A DNA stretch of 64,000 bases from an uncultured Sedimentitalea sp. (lineage in GTDB: Bacteria; Pseudomonadota; Alphaproteobacteria; Rhodobacterales; Rhodobacteraceae). Numbering within the stretch: the stretch's first letter is position 1; every line of letters begins with the position of its first letter. A program made the position numbers and the translations under genes. The stretch lies in contig CANNGH010000002.1 in NCBI GenBank assembly GCA_947504115.1, positions 248,001-312,000 on the forward strand. The letters run 5' to 3'. Below, piece after piece: positions 61,849 to 64,000 of the stretch. The notes beneath the pieces were generated by a model that searched no databases, had not been told where the DNA came from, and was given only the letters and a program-made list of their open reading frames with translations.

Positions 61849-62879
61849 ACGTCCTCGAACACGCCGGGGATGCTGGCGGGGGCCTTGTCCATCCAGTCGG
61901 GCACCGGAAGGCCCTTGTCGGCCAGGAAATCCCGGTTGAACAGCTTGGACTGATAGCGCGTGCCGTAATCGCACAGGATGGTGACTATGGTGTGCCCCGG
62001 CCCCAGATCCCGCGCCAGCCGCACCGCTCCGGCGACGTTGACGCCCGAAGAGCCGCCAAGCACCAGCCCTTCCTCGTGCAGCAGGTCGAAGACGTAAGGA
62101 AGCGCCTCTTCATCCGGGATCTGATAGGCGAAATCGGGGGTGAAGCCTTTGAGGTTCTCCGTGATGCGCCCCTGCCCGATCCCTTCGGTGATGGAACTGC
62201 CTTCGCTTTCCAGCTTGCCCTCGGTGTAAAAGGAATAAAGCGCAGCACCCATCGGATCGGCGAGCGCGATCCTGACGCCCTTGGGTTGCAGCGCGTCGGC
62301 CACGCCCGCCAGCGTCCCACCCGAGCCGACCGCGGCGACGAAGCCGTGGACATTGCCATCGGTCTGTTTCCAGATCTCCGGGCCGGTGGTCTCGGCATGG
62401 GCGCGGCGGTTGGCGGTGTTGTCGAACTGGTTGGCCCAGATCGCGCCGTTGGGTTCGGTCTTGGCCAGTTCCTTGGCCAGCCGTTCCGAATAGCGCACAT
62501 AGTTGTTGGGGTTCTTGTAGGGCGCGGCGGGCACCTGCACCAGTTCTGCCCCGGCAAGGCGCAGCATGTCCTTCTTTTCCTGGCTCTGGGTTTCGGGGAT
62601 CACGATCACGGTCCTGAACCCCATCGACGCGCCCACCAGCGCCAGCCCGATGCCGGTATTGCCTGCTGTGCCCTCGACGATGGTGCCGCCGGGTTTCAAT
62701 TCGCCGCGCGCCACCGCGTCGCGGATGATGTAGAGCGCGGCGCGGTCCTTGACCGACTGGCCGGGATTCATGAATTCCGCCTTGCCCAGAATCTCGCACC
62801 CGGTTTCGTCGCTGACGCGGCGCAGCCGGATCAGCGGTGTGTTCCCTACGGCCTCGGCCAGATCGCGCGCGATATGCAT
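61845..62879 (-). CDS. cysK: Cysteine synthase A / O-acetylserine sulfhydrylase-like
   Basis: AEFMNPGQSVKDRAAL, EGTAGNTGIGLALVGASMG, GSGGTLAGVADAL. Confidence 0.92.
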   Translation of the reverse strand: MHIARDLAEAVGNTPLIRLRRVSDETGCEILGKAEFMNPGQSVKDRAALYIIRDAVARGELKPGGTIVEGTAGNTGIGLALVGASMGFRTVIVIPETQSQEKKDMLRLAGAELVQVPAAPYKNPNNYVRYSERLAKELAKTEPNGAIWANQFDNTANRRAHAETTGPEIWKQTDGNVHGFVAAVGSGGTLAGVADALQPKGVRIALADPMGAALYSFYTEGKLESEGSSITEGIGQGRITENLKGFTPDFAYQIPDEEALPYVFDLLHEEGLVLGGSSGVNVAGAVRLARDLGPGHTIVTILCDYGTRYQSKLFNRDFLADKGLPVPDWMDKAPASIPGVFEDV

Positions 62880-62931
62880 GGTGCCCCCTGTGTCAAGCGT
62901 TGCCCAGATGTAGCCGCCCGAAGGCGCAATC

Positions 62932-63999
62932 TCAAGCGGCGTCGCGCAGCCGGTCGCGGTGACGGGCCAGCCATAACGCGGTCGTGACCAGCGGCAGGTC
63001 GTTGAAGCGCTGCGCGTCGATGCCGGCCATCAGGTCGTCATAAGACAGGATACGGGTCAGGATGTCCTCGCCCTCGCTGTCCAGACCGCCGCCTTCGGGG
63101 CGTTCCGACAGGTTGGCGATGCCGATGAACAGATGCACGAACTCGGTGGAATTGCCGGTGCTGGAATAGACGCGGCCCGCGGATTCCAGCGCGTGCAGGG
63201 TCAGCCCTGCCTCCTCCATCGCCTCGCGACGGGCGGTGGTTTCTGGGGCTTCGCCGGGGTCGACGTAACCGGCCACCGGCTCCCACACCCACGGGGCGCG
63301 GTCGCCGGCGATGAACAGCGGCGCGCGGAACTGCTGGATCAGCAGCACGCTGTCGCGCACCGGATCATAGGGCAGCACCACCGCCGCCTGCCCCGTCAAC
63401 AGCGCCGAGCGGTTTTGCACTTCGCTCATCGCGCCGTCATGGCGGCGGAACCTCAGGTCCATCTCTGCGATCGCCAGAAAGCCGGTATAGGGCTGGCTGC
63501 GGGCAATCACCTCGACGTCGCGCGCGATGTCGCGGTCGGGATCGGCGGGACGGCTGCGCGCGGCCAGAAACGATGCGGCGCGGCGGCGCATCGCCGGAAG
63601 AAGGGTGGCCAGGTCGGCGGTGTCGGCCTGATGGAAAAGCGACATCGCCTCGGTCGCCACCCGCATTGTCATGTCCCCCCAGTCGCGCCGCCACTCCTCC
63701 AGCGACCACGGATCGCCCGCCTGCCATTTTTCCGGCGCGACAAAGAAGACATCGGCCGCGACGTGCATGCCGCCTTCGGTTTCGACCTCGAGGCGGCGCA
63801 GGTCATGGTCGAACCCGCCCTCGTAGAATTGCAGCCGCGCCAGATCCTCGGTGCCGAGATTGCGCGCCAGCAGCCCCCGTGCGCGCTGCCCCGGCATGGG
63901 CAGGATGGTGGGAAAGGGCTGACCCTGCACACCGAACACCGCATGATCCGGCAGTTCCGCCTCGGACAGGTCGATGCGGTCGCGCGGACGCTCCAGCAC
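62932..63999 (-). CDS. NUDIX hydrolase with N-terminal gamma-glutamylcyclotransferase-like domain (5' end may lie outside window)
   Basis: Nudix box GEAPETTARREAMEEAGL; N-term VFGVQGQPFPTILPMPGQRARGLLARNLGTEDLARLQFYEG. Confidence 0.85.
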   Translation of the reverse strand: MLERPRDRIDLSEAELPDHAVFGVQGQPFPTILPMPGQRARGLLARNLGTEDLARLQFYEGGFDHDLRRLEVETEGGMHVAADVFFVAPEKWQAGDPWSLEEWRRDWGDMTMRVATEAMSLFHQADTADLATLLPAMRRRAASFLAARSRPADPDRDIARDVEVIARSQPYTGFLAIAEMDLRFRRHDGAMSEVQNRSALLTGQAAVVLPYDPVRDSVLLIQQFRAPLFIAGDRAPWVWEPVAGYVDPGEAPETTARREAMEEAGLTLHALESAGRVYSSTGNSTEFVHLFIGIANLSERPEGGGLDSEGEDILTRILSYDDLMAGIDAQRFNDLPLVTTALWLARHRDRLRDAA

Positions 64000-64000
64000 C

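Noticed and set aside
59623-61953. 776-aa plus-strand ORF opposite the mechanosensitive channel gene
   Set aside because: Shadow ORF; the minus-strand MscS-family protein has clear motifs.
1-64000. CRISPR array
   Set aside because: No regularly spaced repeats of 24-40 nt seen; the 25-nt repeat at 26086-26135 is a simple tandem duplication without spacers.

Overview
Alphaproteobacterial (Rhodobacteraceae-like) chromosomal window. Core DNA lies on both sides (about 1-24.3 kb and 59.26-64 kb) of a composite accessory region of about 35 kb (24.3-59.26 kb). Left core: pcs, GreA/B-like factor, DMT transporter, PAS protein, ileS, VIT1-type transporter, DUF2339 membrane protein, YcjF/GNAT/YcjX, truA, fabI-ackA-pta, phaC, and an HlyD/ABC/ABC-2 exporter with a TetR regulator. 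Right core: tRNA-Ser(GGA), mechanosensitive channel, cysK, NUDIX protein. The accessory region has two main parts. (1) 24.3-43.9 kb: a decayed ParD/ParE-type TA locus; a frameshifted serine recombinase translationally coupled to two tandem ParB/RepB-like proteins; an IS256-family relic carrying two copies of a 48-nt palindromic insertion; prophage tail-gene remnants; an intact unknown/DnaQ-exonuclease/RecD-like helicase/TPR-OB-fold gene cluster (the best candidate for an undescribed conflict system); and an IS-truncated HsdR tail next to a frameshifted GIY-YIG/DUF4357 gene. (2) 43.98-59.27 kb: an integrative element inserted at tRNA-Ser, with a 15-bp direct repeat of the tRNA 3' end at both ends, paired GGGGGATA arm-like repeats just inside each end, a tyrosine integrase, glycan-modification cargo (GT4-GT2 fusion, sulfotransferase, acetyltransferase), several IS elements, and an AlpA/Toprim-primase/DUF3987 replication module. 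All calls come from reading the sequence; no database search was run.
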